Origin: a virus
DNA: 35,811 nucleotides
Strand: one strand, 5' to 3'
Virus record (IMG/VR): IMGVR_UViG_3300021963_006639
Coordinates: 1 to 35,811 of that record
Below the pieces are notes generated by a model. That model saw only the letters and a list, made by a program, of their open reading frames with translations, made no database searches and was not told the origin of the DNA. Shown piece by piece: positions 1 through 8,018 of the stretch (positions within the stretch are counted from its first letter, which is position 1; each line of letters begins with the position of its first letter). Made by a program: the position numbers and the translations under genes.

Positions 1-370
1 CACAAGGAGCTACGGGAGCACAAGGAGCTGTTGGTCCACAAGGAGCTACGGGAGCACAAGGAGCTGTTGGTCCACAAGGAGCTACGGGAGCACAAGGAGC
101 TACAGGTCCACAAGGAGCTACAGGTCCACAAGGAGCACAAGGAGCTACAGGTCCACAAGGAGCTACAGGTCCACAAGGAGCACAAGGTGCTACGGGTCCA
201 TTAGGTCCACAAGGTCCACAAGGAGCACAAGGTGCTACGGGTCCATTAGGTCCACAAGGTCCTACGGGAGCACAAGGAGCTGCTGGTTCTAACGGAGCAC
301 AAGGAGCACAAGGAGCTACAGGTACAGGAAACCAAGGAGCACAAGGAGCTACAGGTTCACAAGGAGCACC
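1..370 (+). repeat. In-frame collagen-coding tandem repeat
   Basis: Units of 9, 18, 27 and 36 bases built from cacaaggag, ctacgggag and ctacaggtc blocks encode Gly-X-Y triplets. The first 108 bases are close to three copies of a 36-base unit. Every unit is a multiple of nine, so gain or loss keeps both the frame and the triplet register. It continues upstream of the window. Confidence 0.9.
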
Positions 371-878
371 GGGTCCATTAGCGTGTCCTTTACAACTTTG
401 TGACGGTTCTGCGACAACACCAACATATTCATTCTCCGCAGATACTAATACGGGTATGTATAGAGTAAGTTCTGACATTATTGGGTTTGCTGTAGGTGGT
501 AACTACGGATTCGCAATGAAAAATACTGCAGGATTTGGAGACTTCTTTGCAAGTGCTAACATCATAGGTTTTGCAACGATGCCTTCAGATGAAAGATTGA
601 AGAAAAACGTTAAAAATCTTGAAAACGGTTTGGATATCATTGAACAATTAAGACCTGTATCATATACTTGGAAAGAAGGTATGGGTAGAGGAGATGACTT
701 TGGTTTGATAGCTCAAGAAGTTGAACAAATCCTTCCTGAATTAATTCATGAAACAGAAATGATACAAATAGAAGATGATGAAAAATATAAAACATTATCA
801 TATGAAAGATTGGTACCATTCTTAATCAAATCAATTCAAGAGTTAAACAATAAAATTAAAGAATTAGAAAAGAAATAA
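3..878 (+). CDS. Collagen-like tail fibre protein with C-terminal S74 chaperone (5' partial)
   Basis: The frame is open from the window edge, so this is the last 291 residues of a longer protein. Residues 1 to about 126 are Gly-X-Y triplets (GAT, GAQ, GPQ, GPL), a collagen-like shaft. A short stretch with the 'DTNTGMYR' pattern common before phage fibre tips follows. The C-terminal 97 residues start at SDERLKKN and match the peptidase S74 intramolecular chaperone, which trimerises fibres and then cuts itself off before the Ser of SDE (about residue 195). '[16 protein letters not shown]' is typical of the family. The end is a short coiled coil ending in lysines. Its probable role is host recognition at a fibre tip. 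Proline sits in the X position of the triplets and threonine in Y, so Thr is the likelier site for sugar. The internal ATG at 456 is not taken as the start because the collagen frame runs through it. Confidence 0.93.
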   Translation, partial: QGATGAQGAVGPQGATGAQGAVGPQGATGAQGATGPQGATGPQGAQGATGPQGATGPQGAQGATGPLGPQGPQGAQGATGPLGPQGPTGAQGAAGSNGAQGAQGATGTGNQGAQGATGSQGAPGPLACPLQLCDGSATTPTYSFSADTNTGMYRVSSDIIGFAVGGNYGFAMKNTAGFGDFFASANIIGFATMPSDERLKKNVKNLENGLDIIEQLRPVSYTWKEGMGRGDDFGLIAQEVEQILPELIHETEMIQIEDDEKYKTLSYERLVPFLIKSIQELNNKIKELEKK

Positions 879-879
879 T

Positions 880-1191
880 ATGGCAATAAAAGTAACAACA
901 CAGATAGGAACTAGTGGTGGTATCACAAGTCAAGCATATATAAGAATTGGGACTTATTTAATAGATAAGCCCAATTCTATCGTTAGATTTAACTTAGAGA
1001 TTTATAATCAAGAAAGTGATAAATCTAATAGAGAAAAATTGGTTACAAATAAAGAAATAGGTGCTTTTGTTTATGAAAAGGTAACAAGTTTTACACCATA
1101 CGAAACCGAAGATATTTTTACAGCTGGTTACGGAAAACTAAGAACTCATTTACAAAGTATTTACGGACCATCATCAACAGTTGATTGTTAA
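880..1191 (+). CDS. Small putative virion protein, 103 aa
   Basis: I do not recognise the family. The protein is polar, with no signal peptide or membrane segment, and has alternating hydrophobic residues suggesting beta structure (AYIRIGTYLIDK, VRFNLEIYN). It starts one base after the fibre stop (TAATATG) with no Shine-Dalgarno sequence and is followed six bases later by another small gene. That placement suggests a fibre-associated or baseplate accessory protein, but only by context. It ends in a single cysteine. Confidence 0.65.
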   Translation: MAIKVTTQIGTSGGITSQAYIRIGTYLIDKPNSIVRFNLEIYNQESDKSNREKLVTNKEIGAFVYEKVTSFTPYETEDIFTAGYGKLRTHLQSIYGPSSTVDC

Positions 1192-1197
1192 TAGAAT

Positions 1198-1830
1198 ATG
1201 GCAACACCTCCAGGACCAGCATCACCGAGTAATCCTATAAGTTTTGATGATTTAAGGTCACAAACTTACATTACACCTAATTCAGATATTGGTTTAGAAT
1301 TAATGGGTACCTATAAATTTGATGATGGATATATTAATAGTTATACTTTTTATATTAATAATTATCCACCAAATACACCACCATATCCTGATATAAAAGC
1401 CAATTTAAGTATAGGTGACTTTTATGATATTGAGACTGACCAAGGTACTGATTGTTCTTGGAATAGTGGTTCTATTCCTTGGGTTACAGATGTTTCAGTG
1501 ACAGCACAAGATGCTACACCTTTATATGCTGGTGGTAATATAGGGCCAAATCCAGCAACATCACCTCAAACAATAGCTAATTTTGGTGGTACGCCTGGAA
1601 CAATTGGTGATAATATAGAACATTGGTACGCAATCTTGGTTGAGGTAAATGTCCAAGGTATGCCACCTCCATCACCACCGTTTCCACCATCAAATAATGT
1701 TAACATAGAATATAAACTTGGTGGAGGTGCTTGGAATCAATTTTTTGGTTCACCATCACCAAATGGTGGTATATTTAGTGAAACATTAAATGTACCAAAT
1801 GGGGATACTTTATTTGTTCGTGTTAGTTAA
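1198..1830 (+). CDS. Proline-rich putative virion protein, 210 aa
   Basis: This has an N-terminal phage-structural flavour: 'SNPISFDDLRSQTY' resembles the 'PIS(F/M)xDIRxE' opening of many phage tail or fibre proteins. The middle is Gly/Asn/Pro rich with a proline cluster (about residues 158-165, PPPSPPFPPS), then a beta-rich end with 'GDTLFVRVS'. No catalytic motif was seen. It follows the previous gene by six bases in the fibre cluster. The proline cluster directly precedes the oxygenase genes, so this protein is a possible hydroxylation substrate (inference only). Confidence 0.65.
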   Translation: MATPPGPASPSNPISFDDLRSQTYITPNSDIGLELMGTYKFDDGYINSYTFYINNYPPNTPPYPDIKANLSIGDFYDIETDQGTDCSWNSGSIPWVTDVSVTAQDATPLYAGGNIGPNPATSPQTIANFGGTPGTIGDNIEHWYAILVEVNVQGMPPPSPPFPPSNNVNIEYKLGGGAWNQFFGSPSPNGGIFSETLNVPNGDTLFVRVS

Positions 1831-1857
1831 TATATTTCTTTATTAACATTTTTTTAT
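1826..1857 (+). terminator. Weak putative intrinsic terminator after the first fibre cluster
   Basis: A perfect 7-bp stem, GTTAATA at 1826-1832 with TATTAAC at 1841-1847 and an 8-base loop, is followed by a run of seven T. Only one G-C pair is in the stem, so it would be weak. The left arm overlaps the stop codon of the 1198-1830 gene. Confidence 0.4.
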
Positions 1858-1868
1858 ATTTTTAATCT

Positions 1869-2462
1869 ATGAGTTTACCAATATTTCCAACCAATCCAAA
1901 AATTGATATTTCAAAATATGCTTGTACAAACGAGTTTTTTAGTGAAGACGAAAGAAGTAATATTAATGAGTTAATTAATTCTTTAAATTTTGAAGACGCG
2001 AGAATTGTTAGTGATGGTGATGGTGGTCACCATAATGAAAAATATAGAAAAAGTAATGTGAAATGGATTTATTTTTCTGAAGAAACCAAATGGATATTTG
2101 TTAAATTAATGAAATTAATACAAGTCACTAATAATGAACATTGGGTTTTTGATTTAGTTATGGCAAGAGAACCAATACAATATACCGAATATACTGATGA
2201 TGGACATTATGATTGGCATATAGACGCAGGTGGTGGATATATGAATCAAAGAAAAGTATCCGTTTCTGTTTTATTATCAGACCCTAACGAGTATGAAGGT
2301 GGTGATTTACAAATTTGGCCAGGTGGTGAAATAAAAACCGCAGAAAGAATTTTAGGAGGTGTAACTGTGTTCCCGAGTTGTTTATTACATAGAGTTACAC
2401 CTGTTACAAAAGGTGTTAGAAAAAGTTTAGTATTTTGGGTAGGGGGAACTCCATATAGATAA
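1869..2462 (+). CDS. 2-oxoglutarate/Fe(II) oxygenase, prolyl-4-hydroxylase-like (copy 1)
   Basis: A 197-aa soluble enzyme of the 2OG-Fe(II) oxygenase class (P4H/PKHD type, 2OG-FeII_Oxy_3-like). The double-stranded beta-helix core is visible: iron ligands H117-x-D119 in 'GHYDWHIDAGGG', distal ligand H174 in 'LLHRVTP', and R184 ten residues later, which would bind 2-oxoglutarate. 'YEGGDLQIW' is the conserved strand seen in prolyl hydroxylases. Known members use O2 and 2-oxoglutarate to hydroxylate prolines or other residues. The next gene is a clear paralog. The leader holds TTTTTATA at 1851-1858, one mismatch from the TATTTATA element found before other genes here. The substrate is unknown; neighbouring fibre proteins are candidates. 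Confidence 0.9.
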   Translation: MSLPIFPTNPKIDISKYACTNEFFSEDERSNINELINSLNFEDARIVSDGDGGHHNEKYRKSNVKWIYFSEETKWIFVKLMKLIQVTNNEHWVFDLVMAREPIQYTEYTDDGHYDWHIDAGGGYMNQRKVSVSVLLSDPNEYEGGDLQIWPGGEIKTAERILGGVTVFPSCLLHRVTPVTKGVRKSLVFWVGGTPYR

Positions 2463-2487
2463 TCTAAACTTTATTATTTACATATCT

Positions 2488-2495
2488 TATTTATA
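2488..2495 (+). promoter_or_regulatory. TATTTATA element before the second oxygenase
   Basis: TATTTATA lies 8 bases before the ATG at 2504. It is one of seven such elements placed just before genes in this window and is a candidate phage promoter element. Confidence 0.45.
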
Positions 2496-2503
2496 TTTTG
2501 AAT

Positions 2504-3091
2504 ATGGATTTAAAACCAATTTTTCCGCCAAAAGAAGGTATTAATCAAACTAACTATTATTGGTTTGAAAAAGGATTTTCAACTCAAGAAGTTGAAACAA
2601 TTGTTAGTGGTTCATTAGAATATGAATTCCAAAAGGCTATTATTGTTGATGAGAACAATACTGATAGATTTAGAAAAAGTAACATAAAATGGTTACCTTA
2701 TGATTCTAAATGGGAATGGGTTATTGATAAAATAATGTCCCAAGTTATTGAAGCAAACAACGCTATTTGGAACTTTGAATTAAAATCAATAATTGATAAC
2801 ATTCAATATACCGAATATGAGGGAAATGGTGGTCATTATGATTGGCATTTAGATATTGGTCCTGGTAGTATTTCACATAGAAAAATATCTGTGGTTATAC
2901 AGTTATCTGAACCAAATGAATACGAGGGTGGGGATTTACAAATTATGACAGGTAGTGAATATGTGACAGTCCCAAGAGGAAAAGGTAATGTTGCAATATT
3001 CCCATCGTTTTTATTACACAGGGTGGTCCCATTAACAAGTGGAAATAGAAAGAGTTTGGTTTTATGGATAGGAGGGGACCATTACAAATAA
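2504..3091 (+). CDS. 2-oxoglutarate/Fe(II) oxygenase, prolyl-4-hydroxylase-like (copy 2)
   Basis: A 195-aa paralog of the preceding gene, alike along its whole length (RKSN(V/I)KW, QYTEY, GGHYDWH, NEYEGGDLQI, FPSxLLHRV, RKSLV). Iron ligands are H115-x-D117 and H172; R182 is the probable 2-oxoglutarate anchor. I chose the ATG at 2504 rather than the TTG two codons upstream, because ATG fits every neighbour and sits at a set distance from a TATTTATA element. Tandem duplication followed by divergence suggests two substrates or two positions in one substrate. It is followed after one base by a third oxygenase-like gene. Confidence 0.9.
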   Translation: MDLKPIFPPKEGINQTNYYWFEKGFSTQEVETIVSGSLEYEFQKAIIVDENNTDRFRKSNIKWLPYDSKWEWVIDKIMSQVIEANNAIWNFELKSIIDNIQYTEYEGNGGHYDWHLDIGPGSISHRKISVVIQLSEPNEYEGGDLQIMTGSEYVTVPRGKGNVAIFPSFLLHRVVPLTSGNRKSLVLWIGGDHYK

Positions 3092-3092
3092 T

Positions 3093-3677
3093 ATGATTAT
3101 ATCTTCAATTATAGTGGATGATTTTTATAATGACCCACACGAAACAAGAGAATTTGCATTACAACAAGAATTTAATGTAATTGGTAATTATCCAGGATTT
3201 AGGAGTAAACCATTTTACAATGAAAGTGTTGTTAATTTAATACAAGATATTGTGTTTTTTGCCGGTGGTAAAATAACAAAATGGTCGACAGATGAATATA
3301 ATGGTTCCTTTCAATATGCGACACAAAGAGACAGGAGTTGGATGCATGCTGACCAAACAACAACATGGGCAGGGGTTTGTTATTTAACACCAAACGCACC
3401 AATTACTTCAGGTACGGGTTTATTTAAACATAAAGAAACAGGAATACATACCGCACCAATAAAAAGTGATGGAACATATGATTTTGAAATGTTAGATAGA
3501 TTATATTTAGATTCTCAAGACATGACGAAGTGGGAAATGACTGACATGTTAGGAAATAAGTTTAACAGATTAGTATTATATAGGGCGGATTATTTTCACA
3601 CATCATTAGATTATTTTGGTAGAAATTTAGAAGATGGTAGATTATTTCAAACATTCTTTTTTGATACTGAAAGGTAA
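3093..3677 (+). CDS. DUF6445-like 2OG-Fe(II) oxygenase
   Basis: A 194-aa protein resembling the DUF6445 family, which has a 2OG-Fe(II) oxygenase fold. Visible ligands are H85-A-D87 in 'SWMHADQTT', H169 in 'YRADYFHTSL', and R183 in 'GRLFQTFFF' as the probable 2-oxoglutarate contact. 'WAGVCYLTP...GTGLFKH' is the typical strand pair between the metal ligands. It starts one base after the stop of the second oxygenase, so the three oxygenases form one transcription unit leading into the glycosyltransferases. DUF6445 members are frequent in marine and freshwater phages; no substrate is known to me. Confidence 0.82.
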   Translation: MIISSIIVDDFYNDPHETREFALQQEFNVIGNYPGFRSKPFYNESVVNLIQDIVFFAGGKITKWSTDEYNGSFQYATQRDRSWMHADQTTTWAGVCYLTPNAPITSGTGLFKHKETGIHTAPIKSDGTYDFEMLDRLYLDSQDMTKWEMTDMLGNKFNRLVLYRADYFHTSLDYFGRNLEDGRLFQTFFFDTER

Positions 3678-3682
3678 TTTAT

Positions 3683-4936
3683 ATGAAGACTAAGAAACCA
3701 ATTGCCATCTTATATAATTGGTATAAAAAAGGTGAGTTTACTTTACGTTCTGAGATTTATCATGAAGAACATCTTTATGATGAAGTGATTGTTTATTCAT
3801 TAGATTCTACTGATAATATTTTTAATGATATTTCAAACATTAACCCTGATATTATAGTATCGTTTGAGATTCAATTAGAGTTAAATAATAAAGTATTAAA
3901 TGAAAAATATGTTTATTATCCAAACCTTATTGATGAAATTGTATTGGCAAATGATATTGTAGTTCAAAGTACTTTTAGAAATTGTAAGTATACCCGACCA
4001 AAGTTTTCAATTTTTACACCAACATATAATACGGGAAATAAAATATTAAGAACATATAAAAGTATTAATAACCAAACATTTAATGATTGGGAATGGGTAG
4101 TACTTGATGATTCAACAACGGAAGAAACATGGGAAATACTTTCTGATATTGCTAAAAAAGACTTTAGGGTTAAAGTACATAGAATATTACCAAATAGTGG
4201 TGGTAATGTTGGTTTAGCAAAGAATAGAGTTGCATCATTGTGTGATGGTGAATGGTTAGTTGAGTTAGACCATGATGATGAATTATTAACAAAGTGTTTA
4301 GAATATTTAGATAAAGCATCGTCACAATTTCCCGATGCGGGATTTATGTATAGTGATGTAACCGAACAATATGAAGATGGTAGTCCGAAATTTTACGACC
4401 ATAATTGGTCGGGTAATTGGTATGGTAGAGAAGATAACTTTTTTGATTTTGGATATGCGGGACATTCTTGGGTAACTGAAGATAATAAACAATTATTGGC
4501 TCACCACTATCCTGATATAAATCCATTAACAATAAGATTTAATATTAGTATGCCATCACATGTTAGGGTGTGGAGAAGAGATGTTTATTTAAAAATTGGT
4601 GGACATAACAAAAACACACCTGTTGCCGATGATTTTGAACTCATAGTTAGAACATTTTTAAACACAAAAATGATTCACATTAAGAAAGTTTTATACATCC
4701 AATGGAATAATAGAAATACAACAACAGATAATAATTCAATTGATATTAACCGTAGGTCAAGATTGATTAGAGACTATTATGATAAAGAAATACATCAAAA
4801 AATAATTGATATGGGAAAAATAGATTGGAATTGGGTTGAAGACGAAGGATGTTCACAAAAATTCCAAAATCATATTTTTATTAGAAAATATCATGAAGAA
4901 GAACAAATATTAAATTACATATATGACAACAACTAA
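3683..4936 (+). CDS. GT2-family glycosyltransferase with N-terminal extension
   Basis: A 417-aa protein. Residues 1-105 are an unrecognised alpha/beta region ('KPIAILYNWYKKGEF'). Residues 106-340 are a GT-A fold GT2 domain: 'KFSIFTPTYNT' opening strand, 'WVVLDDST' nucleotide-sugar binding, metal site D196-H-D198 in 'VELDHDDEL', and acceptor-side 'VADDFELIVR' as the catalytic-base motif. No membrane segment, so it should act on a cytoplasmic acceptor. It begins five bases after the oxygenase stop, and its last 14 bases overlap the next glycosyltransferase, implying translational coupling. Donor and acceptor are not deducible from the sequence. Confidence 0.9.
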   Translation: MKTKKPIAILYNWYKKGEFTLRSEIYHEEHLYDEVIVYSLDSTDNIFNDISNINPDIIVSFEIQLELNNKVLNEKYVYYPNLIDEIVLANDIVVQSTFRNCKYTRPKFSIFTPTYNTGNKILRTYKSINNQTFNDWEWVVLDDSTTEETWEILSDIAKKDFRVKVHRILPNSGGNVGLAKNRVASLCDGEWLVELDHDDELLTKCLEYLDKASSQFPDAGFMYSDVTEQYEDGSPKFYDHNWSGNWYGREDNFFDFGYAGHSWVTEDNKQLLAHHYPDINPLTIRFNISMPSHVRVWRRDVYLKIGGHNKNTPVADDFELIVRTFLNTKMIHIKKVLYIQWNNRNTTTDNNSIDINRRSRLIRDYYDKEIHQKIIDMGKIDWNWVEDEGCSQKFQNHIFIRKYHEEEQILNYIYDNN

Positions 4937-6068
4937 TAGACCAACACTTTGTTTTGCAACAATGTGTAAAAATGAAGAACACTGTATTCAAAATACATTA
5001 GAGTCCGTTTACAAATACATTGATTATTGGGTAGTGTGTGACACAGGTTCAACAGATAGAACATGTGAAATTGTTAAAACTTTTTTTGAAGAAAAAGGAA
5101 TACCAGGTGAGTTACATGTTGACGAGTGGGTTGGTTTTGATAAGAACAAAACCTTAATGATGTCAAGAGCCAAAGACAAAGCGGACTATGTAATGCATTT
5201 AGACGCTGATGATTTGTTAGTTGGTGATTTTAAGTTTACAAATGAAGATAAAGGATATGATTCATATTTTATATCTGTTAAACGAGGTGTGTCTGAATGG
5301 AAGGCTCGTATTATCTTTAATAACAGAAATACTTGGAAATTTTGTGGAGTTGCTCATACAACAATTAAATGTTTGGAAAGACCTCACATATCAACAAAAG
5401 ATATTAGTGGTAATGGTTTTTATATTTCAGGAGAAGGAATTGGTTCAAGAGCGTTTGACCCTAAAAAGTATTTTTATGATGCTGAAAAATTAAAAAAACA
5501 ATTTTGGGATACATTGATTGATGACCCTGATGAGTTAAATATGCGTTCAATATTTTACGCCGCCCAAAGTTATATGGATTGTGATATGATTGAGGAAGGT
5601 TTAAAATGGAATAAGTTGTATCTTAAAATTAATGATGGGTGGATTGAAGAAAAGTTTGAAGCACAAATGAGAGTTTCAAAATGTATGATGTCACTTGATT
5701 ATGAAATTGAGAGAATTGTTGAGGAAATGGAAAAAGCCATTTCAATTTTTCCTGATAGGGCGGAACCACTATATCATTTAGGAGCATATTGTAATAAGAT
5801 TGGTAGACATGATTTGGGGTATAAGTATTTAACAAAAGCATTATCAATTGACATTAATAAAGTTAAAGAAAAGTATATCTTATTTGTTGACGAACAATGT
5901 TATGGAAAATACATATATGATGAACTTTCGGTTGCTTGTTTTTGGACTAATAGATATAATGAAGGTTTACAATATCTATTACAGATTATTGATGATGAAA
6001 CTTTTTCACATCATAAAGAAAGACTTCTCCAAAATAGACAACATTTCCGTGATAGAATGGGTAAATAA
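4923..6068 (+). CDS. GT2-family glycosyltransferase with TPR-like C-terminus
   Basis: A 381-aa enzyme. Residues 8-220 are a compact GT2 domain of the type with 'CFATMCKNEE', 'CDTGSTDRT' and metal site D94-A-D96 in 'MHLDADDLL'. This arrangement occurs in peptide/protein glycosyltransferases such as the SunS group, whose GT2 domain is followed by helical repeats. Residues 225-380 are helical with TPR-like pairs ('AEPLYHLGAYCNKIG', 'YKYLTKALSID'), fitting recognition of a protein acceptor. The ATG overlaps the preceding gene by 14 bases, and its stop shares bases with the next ATG (TAATG). Protein O-glycosylation is plausible but unproven. Confidence 0.9.
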   Translation: MTTTNRPTLCFATMCKNEEHCIQNTLESVYKYIDYWVVCDTGSTDRTCEIVKTFFEEKGIPGELHVDEWVGFDKNKTLMMSRAKDKADYVMHLDADDLLVGDFKFTNEDKGYDSYFISVKRGVSEWKARIIFNNRNTWKFCGVAHTTIKCLERPHISTKDISGNGFYISGEGIGSRAFDPKKYFYDAEKLKKQFWDTLIDDPDELNMRSIFYAAQSYMDCDMIEEGLKWNKLYLKINDGWIEEKFEAQMRVSKCMMSLDYEIERIVEEMEKAISIFPDRAEPLYHLGAYCNKIGRHDLGYKYLTKALSIDINKVKEKYILFVDEQCYGKYIYDELSVACFWTNRYNEGLQYLLQIIDDETFSHHKERLLQNRQHFRDRMGK

Positions 6069-7315
6069 TGAAACAAGAAATTGATATATTGATTATTGGA
6101 GCTGGTATAACAGGACTTTCGTTGGCCTCTTTTTTGGGCACAGATGATTATCTAATTATTGAGAAGGATTCTGAAGTTGGGGGGTATTGTAAGACAACAA
6201 TTAGAAACGGTTTTGTTTGGGATTATTCAGGACATTTTTTTCATTTCAACAATAAACAAATTAAAGATTATGTGTTGGAAAACATTGAATGTGATATCAA
6301 AACGGTAAGAAAAAAAAGTCACATATCTTACAAAGATAGGTATATTGATTTCCCATTTCAAAATAACATACACCAACTACCCACAAATGAGTTTATTGAG
6401 TGTTTGTATGACTTGTATCATCGTGGAAATGAGAAGGTTAATACATTTACAGATTATGTAGTTAATAACTTAGGACACTCAATATGTGATAAATTCATTA
6501 TACCATATAATGAGAAACTTTATGCTTGTGATTTAAACAAATTGGATTACGATGCCATGGGAAGGTTTTTCCCAAAACCAACAATGTTTGAAGATTTATT
6601 GTCTGAATTAAGAAACAATAACAAAACCGAATCTTATAACGATACCTTCATTTATCCCACAGGTGGGAGTATTGAATTTGTTAAGTCATTGTACAAACGA
6701 GTTAATGAGAAAAATGTTTTGTTAAATACCAAAATTATTGGTATTGACCTTGAAAACAAAATTGCCCAAACAAATAACGGATATATTAAATTTAACAAAT
6801 TGGTGAATACAATGCCGTTTGATACTTTTATGGAATTGACAGGTAAAAAGGTTGACCATCTATCATCAAATAAAGTTGTTGTGTTCAATTTGGGGTTTGA
6901 CCTACCGACAGACATTGAATCAAATTGGGTGTATTATCCAGGTGACGAGATATTCTATAGAGTTGGGTTCTATAATAACATCTTTAATACTGATAGAATG
7001 AGTCTTTATGTTGAAATTGGAATGGAAAAAAACCAAGAAGTTGATGAGGTAATGTTGTTGGAAAAAGTATTGGAGGATTTAACAGGGGTGAGGGTTGTAA
7101 CTAATCATACTTTGGTTGACCATCAAATGATTGTTATGAACCCAGCGTATGTTCACATTACCAAAGAATCAAAGGAAATTTATAATGATTGGGGCAAAAA
7201 AAATAACCCTAATGGGTTATTTTCTATTGGTAGGTATGGTTCTTGGACTTATTGTTCTATTGAGGACAATATTATGCAAGCAAAAGAATTATTTAACGAT
7301 TATCTATGTGAATAA
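6068..7315 (+). CDS. UDP-galactopyranose mutase-like FAD-dependent oxidoreductase
   Basis: A 415-aa flavoprotein. The Rossmann FAD motif G11-A-G-I-T-G16 opens the protein, followed by 'IIEKDSEVGGYCKT' and 'GFVWDYSGHFFH', as in the UDP-galactopyranose mutase / protoporphyrinogen-oxidase-like family (NAD(P)-binding_8, amino-oxidase fold). 'FIIPYNEKLYACDLNKLDYDAMGRFFP' and 'PTGGSIEFVKSLYKR' are typical of the UGM-like proteins in O-antigen clusters. The end 'GLFSIGRYGSWTYCSIEDNIMQAKEL' is the second FAD contact. Probable role: interconversion or oxidation of a nucleotide sugar for the neighbouring transferases. True mutase activity is uncertain. Its 3' end overlaps the convergent gene at 7293 by 23 bases. 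Confidence 0.85.
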   Translation: MKQEIDILIIGAGITGLSLASFLGTDDYLIIEKDSEVGGYCKTTIRNGFVWDYSGHFFHFNNKQIKDYVLENIECDIKTVRKKSHISYKDRYIDFPFQNNIHQLPTNEFIECLYDLYHRGNEKVNTFTDYVVNNLGHSICDKFIIPYNEKLYACDLNKLDYDAMGRFFPKPTMFEDLLSELRNNNKTESYNDTFIYPTGGSIEFVKSLYKRVNEKNVLLNTKIIGIDLENKIAQTNNGYIKFNKLVNTMPFDTFMELTGKKVDHLSSNKVVVFNLGFDLPTDIESNWVYYPGDEIFYRVGFYNNIFNTDRMSLYVEIGMEKNQEVDEVMLLEKVLEDLTGVRVVTNHTLVDHQMIVMNPAYVHITKESKEIYNDWGKKNNPNGLFSIGRYGSWTYCSIEDNIMQAKELFNDYLCE

Positions 7316-8018
7316 TGACTTGTCTATAATATTCTAAAAAATGTTCATTCCATAAGTCCCATTTAATATCAATATTATCAACAGAGTAAACTTCATAATT
7401 GGTGAATTGTTTTAAATAAACATCTCTAAATTCTCTAAATTTCGCAACATAATCATGACCCTGAAGTTGTAAGTGCCACTCACCCGTAATTTTTTTAACA
7501 TTATTTTTAATCCAATCAAGGTTTTCCAATGTAAATATATCAAATTCACCACCCTCACAATCAGTTTTTAAAAAATCAATTTTTTCAATACCACATAAGT
7601 CAATGAATTTTTGAAAAGTAATTGATTCCATTTGTTCTTCACCACCAAATAAATGGTCGTTCATCACTATTGAATTTACGTTTGAAATTCCTTTATTTAT
7701 AGGTGTTACAGGATAACCTAAAATATTTTTTACAAGTGTTTTGAATTCACTTTCACTAGGTTCAAAACAAAATACATGTTTTGGTTTTTTATGTAAGATA
7801 GAATATGTAAAAGGACCAACACTGGCACCAACATCCAATACAATGTCATTTTCTTCTACTTCAAAAAATCTTTCATAACATTTATCTATAAAAATTTCTT
7901 GAATCATAGAATCTTTATGGTACTCGCCCATACTTTTATGGGTTCCATCGGGCATTATGTGATAACTTTCAGATGATTTGTCCATCCAACCCCAATCAAA
8001 GGTTTCTAAATTTTTCAT
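7293..8018 (-). CDS. FkbM-family SAM methyltransferase
   Basis: 241 aa. SAM-binding motif I is 'DIVLDVGASVGPF' (about residues 58-70), the acidic ribose-binding residue lies in 'VFCFEPSE', and the FkbM hallmark 'IDFLKTDCEGGEFDIF' spans residues 147-162. FkbM enzymes O-methylate sugars or small molecules, and in phage and bacterial glycan clusters they typically cap sugars. It is the second gene of a two-gene minus-strand unit; its ATG overlaps the stop of the heptosyltransferase gene (ATGA), so it probably acts on the product of that enzyme. Its 3' end runs 23 bases into the plus-strand flavoprotein gene. Confidence 0.88.
   Translation of the reverse strand: MKNLETFDWGWMDKSSESYHIMPDGTHKSMGEYHKDSMIQEIFIDKCYERFFEVEENDIVLDVGASVGPFTYSILHKKPKHVFCFEPSESEFKTLVKNILGYPVTPINKGISNVNSIVMNDHLFGGEEQMESITFQKFIDLCGIEKIDFLKTDCEGGEFDIFTLENLDWIKNNVKKITGEWHLQLQGHDYVAKFREFRDVYLKQFTNYEVYSVDNIDIKWDLWNEHFLEYYRQVIIHIDNR

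Noticed and set aside
1-370. Short repeats that might be a CRISPR array
   Set aside because: The units have no unique spacers, are multiples of nine bases and read in frame as Gly-X-Y.
5848-6084. Alternative plus-strand frame across the end of the GT2-TPR gene
   Set aside because: The frame is wholly inside a conserved gene and codes for an unlikely Leu/Ile/Met/Tyr-rich peptide.
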